Of a DNA stretch of 64,000 nucleotides, positions 20,055-30,364 are shown one piece after another. Numbering within the stretch: the first letter of the stretch is position 1; each line of letters begins with the position of its first letter. The stretch is taken from the NCBI GenBank assembly GCA_959347315.1, contig OY365806.1:25815516-25879515 (forward strand), read 5' to 3'. Source of the stretch: Bimastos eiseni. Taxonomy: Eukaryota > Annelida > Clitellata > Crassiclitellata > Lumbricidae. A program made the translations under genes and the position numbers. The notes beneath the pieces were generated by a model. The model made no database searches, was not told where the DNA came from, and worked only from the letters and a program-made list of their open reading frames with translations.

Positions 20055-23000
20055 CCAACCAACCAACCAACCAACCAACCAACCAATCAATGGTAGTTTA
20101 TTCAGCAAGCCGAAAATTCAATCACAAGTAGTAACATTTGTATTGTTGTTATCTGTCGCCCGGGAGACCCAATTAGGGACTAAATGGCCCCACTAGTTGG
20201 GGCCACTTCATTATGCATTGAATTGAACATAAATAAGTGATGATTACCAATGAATATCAGTGCAGTGTATGAATAGCTTTGCCTGAAGACTATTTCAAAC
20301 ATTGACTTTTGCCCAAGTGATTCCTTGTGAAATCCCAAATAATTATTGGCATATGAAGTGTGGTAAGAGGGAATTTAACAAGCCTATTGAATAGTATTGG
20401 TAGAAGTATTAGTATTGGTATTGCAATACTTGTAAGAAATAGTATTGGTATTGTTATTTGCCAATGTGTTTATTGCGAAGTATTACCTTTAGTGGGAAGT
20501 ATTGGTATTGCTATTGCAATCCTTTTTCCCATAATATTGATGGCAGCCCTGTTCTGATGTGCTTTACATATGCTTGATCACCGTAACTTACTTTGCCATA
20601 CTTTTAATTTCAACTTTGACTTATGCTACTGTACCCTTACCTTGTCATACCTTTACTTACTTTGACTTGACTTATCATTGCATTGCCATACCTAAATTTA
20701 CACTAATTTACTCTACCATAGTTTATTCTAGCATGTTTTACTTTACATTTTAAGTTGGTTTACATTCCCTTACTCTACCTTACCATATTAAAACACTTTA
20801 TGTTACATTGCAGGACAGACCTGTACAATCCTAAGATTCTGAGGGAGGCTGTGCAACCTGGTCTGGCCAAGGATGATGATGGTTGTTTCCAGGTCAGAAA
20901 ACACATTTAGAACAATACTAGTCCATGAATTGTTCGATTTACTCACTACTTGGGGCAATGATGTGAAAGTGGAATGAACTTCTTGAAAGCAGGCATGAAA
21001 GGTGTTATGAGATTTCTATATCATTTGCATTCCATAGCAATTTCAATTATGAGGAGTTCATTGATCATAGACAGTTGATGGACACCCATCCTTGTATGCT
21101 GAGGTTAAGAAAATGAAGTTGCTCTCACTGTTCATCCATGGTTGTCTCATAGGTTCAGCTCAAGGAACTCTTCTGAATTTCTTGTTACATTGTAGATCTG
21201 GGAAATATCAAATGCAATTGTGCTGTGTTGGATTACTTTAGTTTATCTGCCTTATTTGCAGATGTCTGACTTTGAAGAGCTACTGCAGCCAGTTGACAAT
21301 CGCCTCTTGACTGCCCTTGACGTTCGTCATGAGGTCGAAGAGTGCACCTACTCAGAGCCTAGGTCATCAAGGGATGCCTTGAAACAAGATGTCACTGAGT
21401 CCTACATGAACCCTACATTTCGACTGATTAGGGCAAGCCACAACGATCTTTGAATCAAGACAACATTGCTCTGGGTTTCAAAACTCCTACATCTAGGTTT
21501 CAAAACTCAGATGTGATGGTCACTTTGCCAGATACCACTTTGGTTGCTGACTGTGTACAAGTGCAGTGTAATATAGTGTATTGTAGTATGAAATAAAGTA
21601 GTTAGGTATGTTGTATTTTTGCTGCTTTTAATAATGTTCTTATCTGATATCTTTTGTAGCTGCATTACATTACACAAGATATCAATTGATGGTCATTTCA
21701 AAGATCAAAGATGCTTACTGGAAAAATACTTAACCTAACTGTGAACATGTTTTAGATGAACATATGAATATATTATGATATATGTTCAAAATCTTTTTAA
21801 AGCATGAGAAACCACTATGAAGTTTAACTCAATATTTTACACATTACCAGAATAAACTATGCACTATACACACTTCAAATCATGACATTGCCTCTGTTTC
21901 TTTAATAGATGCCAAAAGCCAGATCTGAGTTTGGTGTTTTCACTCAGGTGTTGAACCAATCTCGCTTTCGTATGAAACAGTCCAAGTGTGGATATGACAA
22001 CCGACCAACCACTGCCCCTCCCTTAAAACATGTAGTAGCCCAACGACTCCAGAAAACTTCTCCCTCGAAAATCCATGAACACTCTCAACTGCGGAAAATC
22101 AATATGGCCCAGCCAAATCCTTCGATCAGCCAGATGGTCCAGATGGATTCCTCCGTGGTAAAAACCATGGGGGTTCAGAAAGAATCCATCGGACGCCAGT
22201 CCAAGTGCAGGGTCATGTCTGCAAGGTCAACAACTGATGACATCACAAGCAGAAAAGGTCAATAAGCCAATGCAAAATGATATAATGCCCTACATAAAAC
22301 TGTTAATGTTACACACACAGTCTCGATGGTCACAAGCCATATTTTAAGATACAAACCAGTGGAATGAATAAATCGTGATCCATGTAGTCGAAGAACTGTG
22401 TAAGATAAGCTAAAGAATTAACTACTTTTATGTGTATTATAAGACTGTTAAGAAATTAGAATGTAGATGGTATCAATTGACAGAAGTAGGTCAGAATTTG
22501 TTTCATATAGATATAAGATATAGTACGTGACTCATAGCTGTGTACATACTACATAGTGCCTCTGAGAGGCCTTTAAGGACGTCATATTCCAGTGTTCTGT
22601 TATAGTAGATGACAATTAGCTCTAATGAAGCGATATTGTGCTGTATAGAACTATATCTCATTCTGCCTAACCTAAACTGAACTCGCTCTGCTCAACCTTG
22701 CCTCACTTGCATTATTTTACCTTGTATTGCCTTGCTAAACCTCATCTTACCTTATCTCACCTTTGCCTTTCTTGCATATTTGCTCTTATCAGACCTTGTT
22801 TTATCTGACTACTGTCCTTTACCTTACTTTGCATTACCTGCATGTAATGCCTTTGGTCATGAAACTGCAACAGTTGGTCTTATTGTGGGTTATGAAGTTG
22901 TATTCATTTTGTGGCAGATAAAACTGGACTTCCCGCACCCAGAGCTTCTGCTTTTTCTAAGTACCGAGTTCCATCCATTGCTACTGATGAGGACCTTCAG

Positions 23001-24100
23001 AGGACGTCGCAGTTGATCAATGATCTCAAATTTGACATGGCAACGTTGGTCAGTTTGAACCTCTGGATCAATCATAGTAGATTTTGCAGACCATATTATA
23101 ATCGACTTAAGTCTATCTAAATGTCAGAATGAGTTTATGAACTTATGAATGTTATCAGTTTCAAAAGGTTTCTAAAATTATCTTTTTATATTATGATTAT
23201 TACTTTTTATTATTATTCCTACTATTACGATCACTACCATTATTGTTTCTCAATTTGCTATTATGCCACTATCTCCTGACAAGGCACCATGTCATGGAAC
23301 TAAGGACTTGCTCAAGGTTTATGGATAGGAACTGTCTGAATGCTTCCCAGCCACAAGGTGAGCATTGAAGTTGTTCACCACCAGTACAAGTTTGGCTCTG
23401 TATTAACAAAATTAATATTGCTACAACCATTCACAGATATTAATAATTTAAGATATGGTTTTAAAATGGATTACATGTGCAATAAGACTGGTTCTCCAAG
23501 TTTACCAGAGTCAAACTTGTGACAAACCACCAAAGACCTATGGTCCTGAAGTGAAGTCAATAGATGTGTAATTATGATCATCAAGATAAAACTGTTAAAA
23601 CTACCACATTAACTGATACCCTATAAGTAATCAACATGATAGAATGTTATTCACCTTTACCAATATGCCACAACAGGATGCCATGATGTATACACAGGTG
23701 GTGTATTAGTTAACTCGCCACTTTGGGCCATATATGGTGGTTTGAGTTAGGTCCGCAAACACAACAATAAGAGGCACAGCCAACGTGTCAGTGTTTGTTC
23801 CTATCACATGAGTGTCCGTGGGATCAATGTTAACAGCCTTGACATCCACAAGATGTTAAGGAATGGATACTGTGGTTAATACAAATATGATTAAGATTAT
23901 TGCCATTAAACAGATATCAAAATAACTTTATTGCATCTACTGTGAGAGAGCAAAGCCAGTTTCATAATAATATTGTGCTTGTATATTAATGCTATAATTT
24001 TGTTGGTTGTTTCTTAAATCAGGCGACACGATCTGAACATTTGATAGGCAACATTTGGCTGCAAAGGACAAAGAAACCCAACAACACTATGAACAGTTAA
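15829..24100 (+). CDS. uncharacterised multi-exon gene
   Basis: Exons whose phases chain: 15829-15896 (ATG, phase 2 out), 17553-17655 (phase 0 out), an unplaced exon, 20814-20892, 21262-21432 if a GC donor is used (otherwise a stop at 21453), 21909-22257, 22918-23048 and 24023-24100 (TAA). Peptide landmarks: MATCFGGIFQHSLLVKQQEL, VAYFFYEEVEAKGLPLDGNT, LYNPKILREAVQPGLAKDDD, MSDFEELLQPVDNRLLTALD, a basic Ser/Gln-rich middle (NQSRFRMKQSKCGYDNRPTT), GLPAPRASAFSKYRVPS and a short terminal exon ending KKPNNTMNS. No domain recognised. The basic, disordered middle and the L-P-x-P-R motif suggest a cytoskeletal adaptor, but that is a guess. The first two exons and the last three are well bordered; the missing link between 17.7 and 20.8 kb weakens treating them as one gene. 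Confidence 0.6.
16430..16600 (+). pseudogene. LINE reverse-transcriptase C-terminal relic
   Basis: The frame reads FAPADLWHRLPKDHQ ... then, after a stop, LKTNLFKLSYPDS. The order A..LW..LP ... FK..LKT.LF is the usual end of CR1/L2-like LINE ORF2 proteins. It lies in intron 1 of the plus-strand gene. Degenerate. Confidence 0.55.
17184..17264 (-). CDS. candidate minus exon within intron 1 of the plus gene
   Basis: Acceptor cgttcattcag before 17264 and donor ATGCAG-gtacgc after 17184; 27 codons, phase 0 at both ends. The peptide KQDGPMDDGDVPMEGVEVSS is acidic and coding-like. Phase 0 fits joining to the lamin-tail exon at 12868-12974, which would make the two genes overlap head to head. The plus strand here is also open, so the call is tentative. 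Confidence 0.4.
17656..18584. other. intronic, missing exon not placed
   Basis: A phase 0 to phase 2 exon of the plus-strand gene should lie between 17656 and 20813. No frame with good borders was found in this stretch. Confidence 0.35.
18585..18720 (-). repeat. retroposon 3' tail, copy a
   Basis: Shares tatgatcccttgggct.ttagaaac, gaaccattgctgttctggag and a following ATT-rich tract with the copies at 19060-19630. Diverged. Confidence 0.45.
19060..19640 (-). mobile_element. LINE-type 3' ends with (ATT)n tails, three tandem copies
   Basis: Three copies of a unit starting (att)n, tttttccc.gaggtacat.tgat and ccttggga.t.aaa. On the minus strand they read as C-terminal peptides such as FLNPKGSYVPRGK, FESQGIICTLGK and LLNPQGSNVPQRK, each running into poly-Asn (aat repeats). 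The middle copy extends upstream (LSLYCLVPLALETQAIIEIL), like the end of a reverse-transcriptase ORF. 3' truncated heads with AAT tails fit LINE retrotransposition. A short related piece occurs near 45305-45340. Confidence 0.6.
19799..19922 (-). CDS. possible coding fragment, coiled coil
   Basis: The minus frame after an AG at ctgaccag reads EKLKEFMELKETRFLESRDH continuing VEQSMRHLLWRDHTTTQL to a TAA. Charged heptad-like content resembles the tail of Myb/SANT or trihelix-type transposon proteins, but no other domain was seen. The acceptor lacks a pyrimidine tract. Weak. Confidence 0.25.
20015..20091. repeat. (AATC)n followed by (AACC)n microsatellite
   Basis: A clean switch from caatcaatc to caaccaacc repeats, each about eight units. 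The ORFs reading SINQSINQ / PTNQPTNQ are artefacts. Confidence 0.95.
20092..20813. other. intronic, no exon placed
   Basis: Contains a degenerate (tattgg)n-like stretch at 20395-20520 and a tttac/ctta-rich stretch at 20580-20800 that ends in the acceptor acattgcag of the 20814 exon. Confidence 0.4.
21262..21453 (+). CDS. plus-strand gene exon with possible GC donor
   Basis: After acceptor tatttgcag the frame is open from ATG to a TGA at 21451-21453. The next exon (21909) is only open in phase 0, and no phase-0 GT donor of good quality exists here. AGG-gcaagc at 21432/21433 would give a GC-AG intron in phase 0 and keep all of MSDFEELLQPVDNRLLTALD through NPTFRLI. The alternative is that the gene ends at this TGA and another begins at 21909. 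Confidence 0.5.
   Translation: MSDFEELLQPVDNRLLTALDVRHEVEECTYSEPRSSRDALKQDVTESYMNPTFRLIRASHNDL
22258..22917. other. intron, no other feature
   Basis: A standard intron between two phase-compatible exons, with a degenerate cctta/cttac-rich run at 22670-22850 before the acceptor ttttgtggcag. Confidence 0.5.
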
Positions 24101-25089
24101 CAACGATTTTTTTGGTGTTTCCTCAGGGAGAATTGTATATGTCTATACTGAAGTCAGATGGGTATCTTCTTAAATTGGGAGAGCTTCATTCTGACAGAAG
24201 CTCACAGAAGTAATATAGAATTGCTGTGATATAACTATTAATGAAATATCTTTCATGGCCGTTGTATATTATGGTTTTACTCATTCGATTATTTAATTGA
24301 GTATTGAGTTGGTTAGATCTTGTCTAGAAAGTTTTATATCCAATTGCATTTAATCTGGTTCCAGTATTTCATCTTCATGCGTTCAAAGTGTGCTATTGGC
24401 CTAACTGAAAGTGACTCTTGAGTACAGTATCTATAGTGGTGCTATAAAATTCAGACTAGAAGAGCCGAATCATTGTAGCTATTTTACCATCAATTTAGGA
24501 AGACTCAATTGCATTCTCCAAAGCTATCAAATTTGGATTATAATTTGATTACCCCATATCATAGACTTTTGCATTGTGAAAATTGAACGAACATCAACTT
24601 AGGGCTATCCATATATTATGCACGCAAAAAATTAGTATTTTAGGACCCCCTTTCACCTGTTGCAGCACATACATTTTGTGGACCTCTGCCCATGCGTACA
24701 TATTCTACATCTCATAAATTTGGTATCATAGGCCATTTATTTTTGTTAAGCATAACGTTTTGATTACAAGTGGCACTATATAAGTTTTCAATTACAATTA
24801 CAAGACATTTGGTGAGTCGTCTAGTTAAACAGTTAGGATTTCTGTGACTTTACATTCTCATTATATATGAATATTAATGACCTGTTTTACTTGACAAGCT
24901 AATCTAGTTTTCCTGTTTTGCCAGAATTTGCATCTTTTTCTTTAAACATATTGTTTGGGTAGATGAACTTGAATGGTGTGAAGCTTATGCTCTAGATGTT
25001 CAATGTGCATCCCAGACTCTAAATACACAGGAAATGTAAGGCTGCTTAGGTAGCCTTGTCTGTTGCAGTGCCATGAAATAACTTACAAT
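24101..25089. other. intergenic with MITE terminus
   Basis: agggctatccatatattatg at 24601 matches the left terminus of the MITE family at 11901 and 28579. No gene seen. Confidence 0.4.
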
Positions 25090-25315
25090 CAGGGGCTGCG
25101 ATCCCGGGGGATCGACGTACACAAGTCCCCCACCTTTTACAGAGAGGGGACACATTATATGCTTGTCCCTCCCACATTTTCTAACCCTCTCATTGTTTGC
25201 CCCCCCCCACCTGTCAAACGAGATCGCTGCCTCTCGTAATCGTAATCTCCTAATTTCTAAAGTGCCACTTGAAAGCCAAGAACAGAGCACCAGCTTATTC
25301 ACGAACGCTGCATCA
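25090..25315 (+). repeat. dispersed repeat R2 (hAT-like), copy 1
   Basis: Starts caggggctgcgatcccgggg and contains caagtcccccaccttttaca and a poly-C tract before acctgtcaaacgagatcgct. An inverted, diverged copy is at 47070-47240. Its far end (aatttctaaagtgccacttg ... caccagcttattca) recurs at 63936-63995. The CAGGGGC start is typical of hAT termini, but no target duplication could be confirmed. Confidence 0.6.
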
Positions 25316-26434
25316 AATCAGAAAGGTTGTCCAAAAGATAGTCCTCTGCTTACAATGCACTCGTGCAAAGCTTATAAACCGTCGCAGTTGTTACTAAAGT
25401 GAGTTTACAACTGACGACCTTTCAGTAGCAAGTCTGTGTAACCGTTCCGCTGATTTGGAAAGTCCAGTAGATGTGGCAACTGACGCAATTTTTAGTTGCG
25501 TAAGTGAATTACTGATGTTCTGTGAGTAGGCCTATATAGCGATGGTCAGTAGGCCATGACTATGATAGGCCTAACTGACGTTGATTGGCTGCCGAGAGCA
25601 GCAGTTTTTGCAGAATAAGTTGTTAAATCAGATATCATTAATGTCAATTTATTAAGATAATTTTTAGCTGATTTGAAAAATTGTAACATTTTCGTTTTCC
25701 GAGTTGGTTACCCCATCAGTTACCGCATCTACTTTTTCCAATTCTAAGACAAGAAATCGTCTTTAGCAGATCATTTCTGGCTTGACGTTGTACCTAACAC
25801 ATTTAAACCGATTGAAATAACTATTAATAGGCTTAATAATTAGTACAGTTAATAAGGCTATATTTATTAGACATAAAGATAAAATTAGCAGAAGAACTTA
25901 TTCTATTACTGACTTTGTTTGAACTGAGTGAAAATCGTTAAGCGCAAACAAATGACTAAGTATATTTGACTTTCTAAAAACCAGTGTCGTCAAACAGATT
26001 AGATCGATAATCGCTGTCATTAGCACAACACCCACCCGATTAAAAATATGTATTTGCAACTATTTATAATACGCTAGTCGTTCGTCGGGAAACATATCGC
26101 AATATTTCTTCCTTTCAGGCAGAGTTCCCGTCTCCTTGTTTTAATCAGATCTGTCTAGTTAATTAGCTATCGAAGGTGATTAACGAGATCAGGGGCGTCC
26201 CATTCATGAGTTGGACCCTACGGGGGCCCACGGGGCGTCCGTAAAGAGCTTTGATCCGGGTCGGTGGCCATCCGGGCGCATCTGTTACCGTTGATTGAAT
26301 TCCGAGTCTTGGAGCACCAAGTCTTCGACGATGATCTTTAATTAAGTATAATCGTTGAGAAAATCATCGCTCTGCTGTTATAGAAGTATGTCTGATATAT
26401 AGCAGACAACAGCGTCTATAGAATTGGGACTTAC
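25316..26434. other. intergenic, no gene seen
   Basis: No convincing exons. A GC-richer patch at 26180-26290 (cctacgggggcccacggggc) looks promoter-like next to the candidate first exon at 26435-26605 but has no recognised site. Confidence 0.35.
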
Positions 26435-26605
26435 TGTATCGCGCCGCTGGTTCAAGTTTACACTCTGCGAGTTTACACTGCGACGCAATATACGACGAGA
26501 GGCGTTCGAAAAGCTACATGACCTACTTCGAGAAGTCGTACAGACTTGAAATTTGTAAGAGTTATAAGTCTTTCTCCATGTATTATCCAGCCAGAGTGGC
26601 GCCAT
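26435..26605 (-). CDS. candidate first exon, possible mitochondrial presequence
   Basis: ATG at 26605, 57 codons, then a strong donor ACA-gtaagt. The peptide MAPLWLDNTWRKTYNSYKFQ continues with many Arg and Ser (SRRILRRSVN) and almost no acids, like a mitochondrial targeting sequence. No downstream exon could be found on the minus strand before the plus-strand gene, so it may be a dead fragment or chance. Confidence 0.35.
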
Positions 26606-27044
26606 TGTCCTAACAATTCTTCACCTTTCTAATGCCCGCTTTGTGGAACCCACTATTGTTGCCTGGAAAGTAGGCCTACTCTTCGAATATAGAAATCAAT
26701 ATTATTTCATTAGGCCTATATGGCGGTCTGACTGTGTGGAGTTTTTGTGACATTAGAATTTTACAATAGTCCTAAATATTATCGAAAAAATTAGCTCTAA
26801 AGGCGGGTCGGGTCGGATTGGGTATTGCACGCGATGGCTCGAGTCGGATCAGATATTTGGTTTCAGAAGTCGGGTCGGGTTCGTTTTCGATGTGTCGGGT
26901 TGGGTCGGGTCATGAAAATTTTTACCAATAGTCAAAGCTGCTACTACTAATATTAATAAACTTAGGCTATACCGTTGTGGTAGTTTCTTTTACACGGCGC
27001 TCTATGATAAAGATCATTTATTACGTCGCTAACTTTGCCTATAT
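26606..27044. other. intergenic, no gene seen
   Basis: Includes a short (cgggt)-type degenerate tandem at 26803-26910 (gggtcgggtcgg... repeats). Otherwise nothing supported. Confidence 0.4.
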
Positions 27045-28227
27045 GGGACCGTTCACATATTATATAACGCATAAAATCTCAATTTTTGACCCCCTACCCC
27101 TAATAACGTTATACAACAGCAGCTGTGACCACCACCCCTATATTATATAACAGATATGCTACCCACCCCCACCCCAGCCTATAAGCACATTAAAAGAAAT
27201 ACAATCGACATAATTGTATTGCACAATTTGACACTTTTATAACAATACGATGTTAGTTAGCACTTTAATAGTAGTGATTCAGCTGATAATTTCTTTTATC
27301 CAATTCAAGAACTGCAGTAAAAATCATCACACACCCAATTAGCTATGTAACAAAAGCTACCTTAAAATTGTGTACTCTCTCGTGCCAATGATGATTAGAC
27401 CGCATGTATGGACCTCCTCTGCATCTTAATAATCGCACTTTAATGGCACTAAATTCACTTGTATTAATTACGGTAACTAATTGGGTAGTCGACGATTGTC
27501 ACCATGTATCTACCTATAAGCCTACTATAATACAGCATGATAATACATGGTAGTGACGTACATACTATTTAAAAACACCATTTTAGTTTCCCTCCTGTTT
27601 TGCACTAGAAATGAGCAGTATAGTATCACACAGAATGGATTGGTTTAATATTGAAGTATCAGGTATTTATCGATAGATTTGTGGTACAACATTACTCTAC
27701 CTATTTAATAGCGTATGATGTATACAGAGTGCGTACTACAACTACAATTGGGTATTTAAGTAAGCATAAACTATTTACACATACTATAGAAATGAAATCA
27801 AACATCATGATAATACCTACCAAAATAATTAGTTCAAGTGAATTAATTTTAATTTAAACCAGAATCAAAACAAAGCACAAAGAATTGAATTTTAGAGCGT
27901 TTAGAGCTATGCACATGAAATTGTTAAAATTGTAAACAGCAAATGGTTAAAAGTGGATTTATAAAATAATAACTAAGAACGTCAAATCAATTCACCAGGT
28001 GGCAGCTAATGGTGCTAGTTTTGGTTCACAACGTATTGTGAACTTCGATTAAACAATGAAGGTCCGTAGCACATGGAATTTCCAATTGGCAAGCAAACAG
28101 ACAAAATAGCATAAGCTGAAAAAAGGTTTGTTATATAACAAAACCTTCAACCTACCCCTCACCCTACACAATACAACGTTAACAAAATCGGAACCCGATG
28201 AGCGTTATATAATATATGAACGGCCCC
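27045..28227. mobile_element. DNA transposon with 26-bp TIRs
   Basis: The left end gggaccgttcacatattata and right end tatatgaacggcccc are inverted (GTTATATAATAT.TGAACGG-type). The flanks tat/tat may be a 3-bp duplication, which would fit Harbinger-type integration. The interior is AT-rich with no transposase seen. A further right terminus of the family is at 28-51. Confidence 0.65.
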
Positions 28228-28578
28228 TATATTGGCGCCATCAGAGAATCGAAGTGGCAGATTATATTTGTTTCACGCTACCGTTCTGCTCTCTTATTAG
28301 CACGCTTATTAGGCCTATAGCTGTAAACCACAATTAAAATGGTAGCTACAGTTACCAGAAATTACGCGAAGAAACGAAGGGTTCGAGCCTAGCAAGAGTT
28401 GTGTCTCTTGGAACGAAACACAATTTGAGCTGTGTAGCCTAAAATATGTATAGACCAGAAATTTGTGCGACTGGACCACTAAATAGGCACAATACCAGTA
28501 GTTTGTACAAACGAGATGATCGTGCTGCGAAACATATACAGCAAAATGACTTGTGGTTTGAAGCAGCGTAGGCAGTAT
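28228..28578. other. no gene seen
   Basis: An ORF on the minus strand across 28315-28704 has no family motif and runs into the MITE end. Not supported as a gene. Confidence 0.4.
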
Positions 28579-28690
28579 GGGGCCATCCATAAGTGACGTC
28601 ACACGCCTATGGGAAGGGGTCACACATTTAGACGATGTGCAATGAGGGGAGAAGTCGACGAAATGTGACGTCATCACATAAAACATAAAA
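28579..28690. repeat. MITE terminus with inverted gacgtca blocks
   Basis: ggggccatccataagtgacg starts it and gtgacgtcatcac closes it, giving an inverted gtgacgtca pair around a short interior. It matches the family at 11901-12769. Confidence 0.45.
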
Positions 28691-28967
28691 ATGCGTGATT
28701 TCATTAAAAACTTTCACTCGACTTATACAAATGCCACTTAATTAGCAGTCATTCCTGCCACAATTTAACCACACTAATTATAATTATTGCATTCTTAATT
28801 TTTGAATTGTTTACTTTTACGCTCGGTGTCATTTTGGGGGTTTTGACAGCCATTCTGTGACGCACACGCAGAAATCAATAATAGGCTTACCGCCAAACGC
28901 ATCTGAACACAGAGTCGCGCGTCGGCAACTTGAACTAATGGTAGGCCTAGTAAGCGTAAAGAGGTGA

Positions 28968-29100
28968 ATGGAGAGTGTGGATTGGATATACGAAAAAGAG
29001 CTTGATCTGAATGGAATATCCATTGAGCAGGATGACGAGATCCAAGCTCTTTCTATTTATTCCATGAAGAAGCATTTTCAATTGCTTCAATTTATTGTTA
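28968..29100 (+). CDS. candidate N-terminal coding fragment
   Basis: ATG then MESVDWIYEKELDLNGISIE and QDDEIQALSIYSMKKHFQLL. The charged start looks coding, but the frame then becomes hydrophobic and low-complexity and no good donor is present. It could be a first exon truncated by the ATT expansion and transposons to its right. Unassigned. Confidence 0.3.
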
Positions 29101-29297
29101 TTATACATTTTTTTTATAAATATGATGACTACACCAGAGCTACTTATCTTGTGGAATGTATCATGAGTGTTGTAATTATACTTTCCCCATTTTTCTCAGC
29201 TCTACAATATTAGCTTTAAGTATTATTTCAGTTATTATTACTTTTTGATAATTATAAGAAAATTCGCAAATAGCATTCTGGACATCTGGTTTGTCAT

Positions 29298-29430
29298 CAT
29301 CGTCATGTTCATCGTCATCATAATCAGCATCATCATCATAATCATCATCATCATTATTATTATTATTATTATTATTATTAATATTATTATTATTATTATT
29401 ATTTCTATTATTATTATTATTATTATTACA
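29298..29430. repeat. (ATC)n / (ATT)n triplet repeat
   Basis: catcatcatcataatc repeats change to attattatt for about 90 bases. ORFs of Ile or Met runs are artefacts. Confidence 0.95.
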
Positions 29431-29699
29431 TGCCTAGTAATATTAACAAACAAGGACGTAGGCCTACATCACATTGTTGACCCTTTAAACTGCATGTGTG
29501 TCTAAACTTGCAAATATCTGAACTTGCAATCTCTCAATATTTGAGGCGCTGCTATGCATCTGTACATTGAACACAGGGTGTTGAGTTGCAGGGTTGTCTA
29601 GACTCTAGTCTAGAGATACGAAACGAGAGTGAGGAGATGGAGAGCTGTTACATTGAACGGGAAGGCGGCGCAGTGGATGTGTAACAGGGTACGATTTCT

Positions 29700-29910
29700 C
29701 AGAGTTGTATGGTCTCGAGACAGTGTCTCGGTCTTGAGACAGTTTTTTAGTGTCTCGGTCTTGGTCTCCGTCCCGGAAACCTGTTGTCTCGGTCTCGAGG
29801 TAGTTTCTCGAATTTTTAGAAACTGTCTTGAAGTGAAAGTCTTGTTCTGTCTCGAACAAGCGGTCTCAATAAGTTTCACGTTAACTGTCTTAAAATTTTG
29901 CGCTAGAAAC
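29700..29910 (-). mobile_element. (GAGACC)-rich hAT-like element, truncated copy A
   Basis: Begins cagagttgtatggtctcgag, the same terminus as the right end of the complete copy at 61515-62025 (here inverted). It shares the internal gtcttgttctgtctcgaaca and the taactgtcttaaaattttgc block. The other terminus is missing. Confidence 0.65.
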
Positions 29911-30030
29911 TGAAACCGGAATTTACAATAAACGGTTATTCTGGTTAACGCGCGAGTCACATGATACTGAAATCAATTCACCGAGACGACCATACATCTC
30001 ATACAGACTTTTAACATGCGGACCAACGCC

Positions 30031-30303
30031 AGTAGGTATAAAACGCTTTATCTGGGACAATTGACCATAACATAGCTCAAAATCACCCACCTAATATGTT
30101 ACAAAACGTATTTTCAACCTATAACCAGGCTAAAAATAGCCAATTCCTACACAAACCAAAAGCCCTAGGTCAAACATCAACCAACAGACTAATTTCCAAT
30201 AGTTTCGATGATGAGCCACAATTCATGCACAAACCAAAGCCCTGGTCAAAACGTCCGCCAATAGGTCAAAAGTCACGGGAATTTCCAATAGTTTCGATGA
30301 TGA
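30031..30303. repeat. Polinton left terminal inverted repeat
   Basis: Matches 38012-38296 in reverse orientation with scattered mismatches and one short insertion near 30195. It contains the sub-repeat tccaatagtttcgatgatga twice here, and gtttcgatgatgag a third time just inside (30304-30328). Confidence 0.9.
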
Positions 30304-30364
30304 GTTAGCAGTTTCGATGATGAGTCATTGTTCAACAACCAAAAAAAATTCGCTCATATATAAA

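Noticed and set aside
20360..20557. 65-codon plus ORF with repeated SIGI segments
   Set aside because: Reads a degenerate attggtattg simple repeat.
22918..23048. SLAIN-family assignment of the unrecognised plus-strand gene from GLPAPRASAFSKYRVPS
   Set aside because: The motif is short and common in microtubule-associated disordered proteins; the rest of the product shows no SLAIN features.
28315..28704. 129-codon minus ORF
   Set aside because: Begins inside a MITE end and has no recognisable domain or splice signals.
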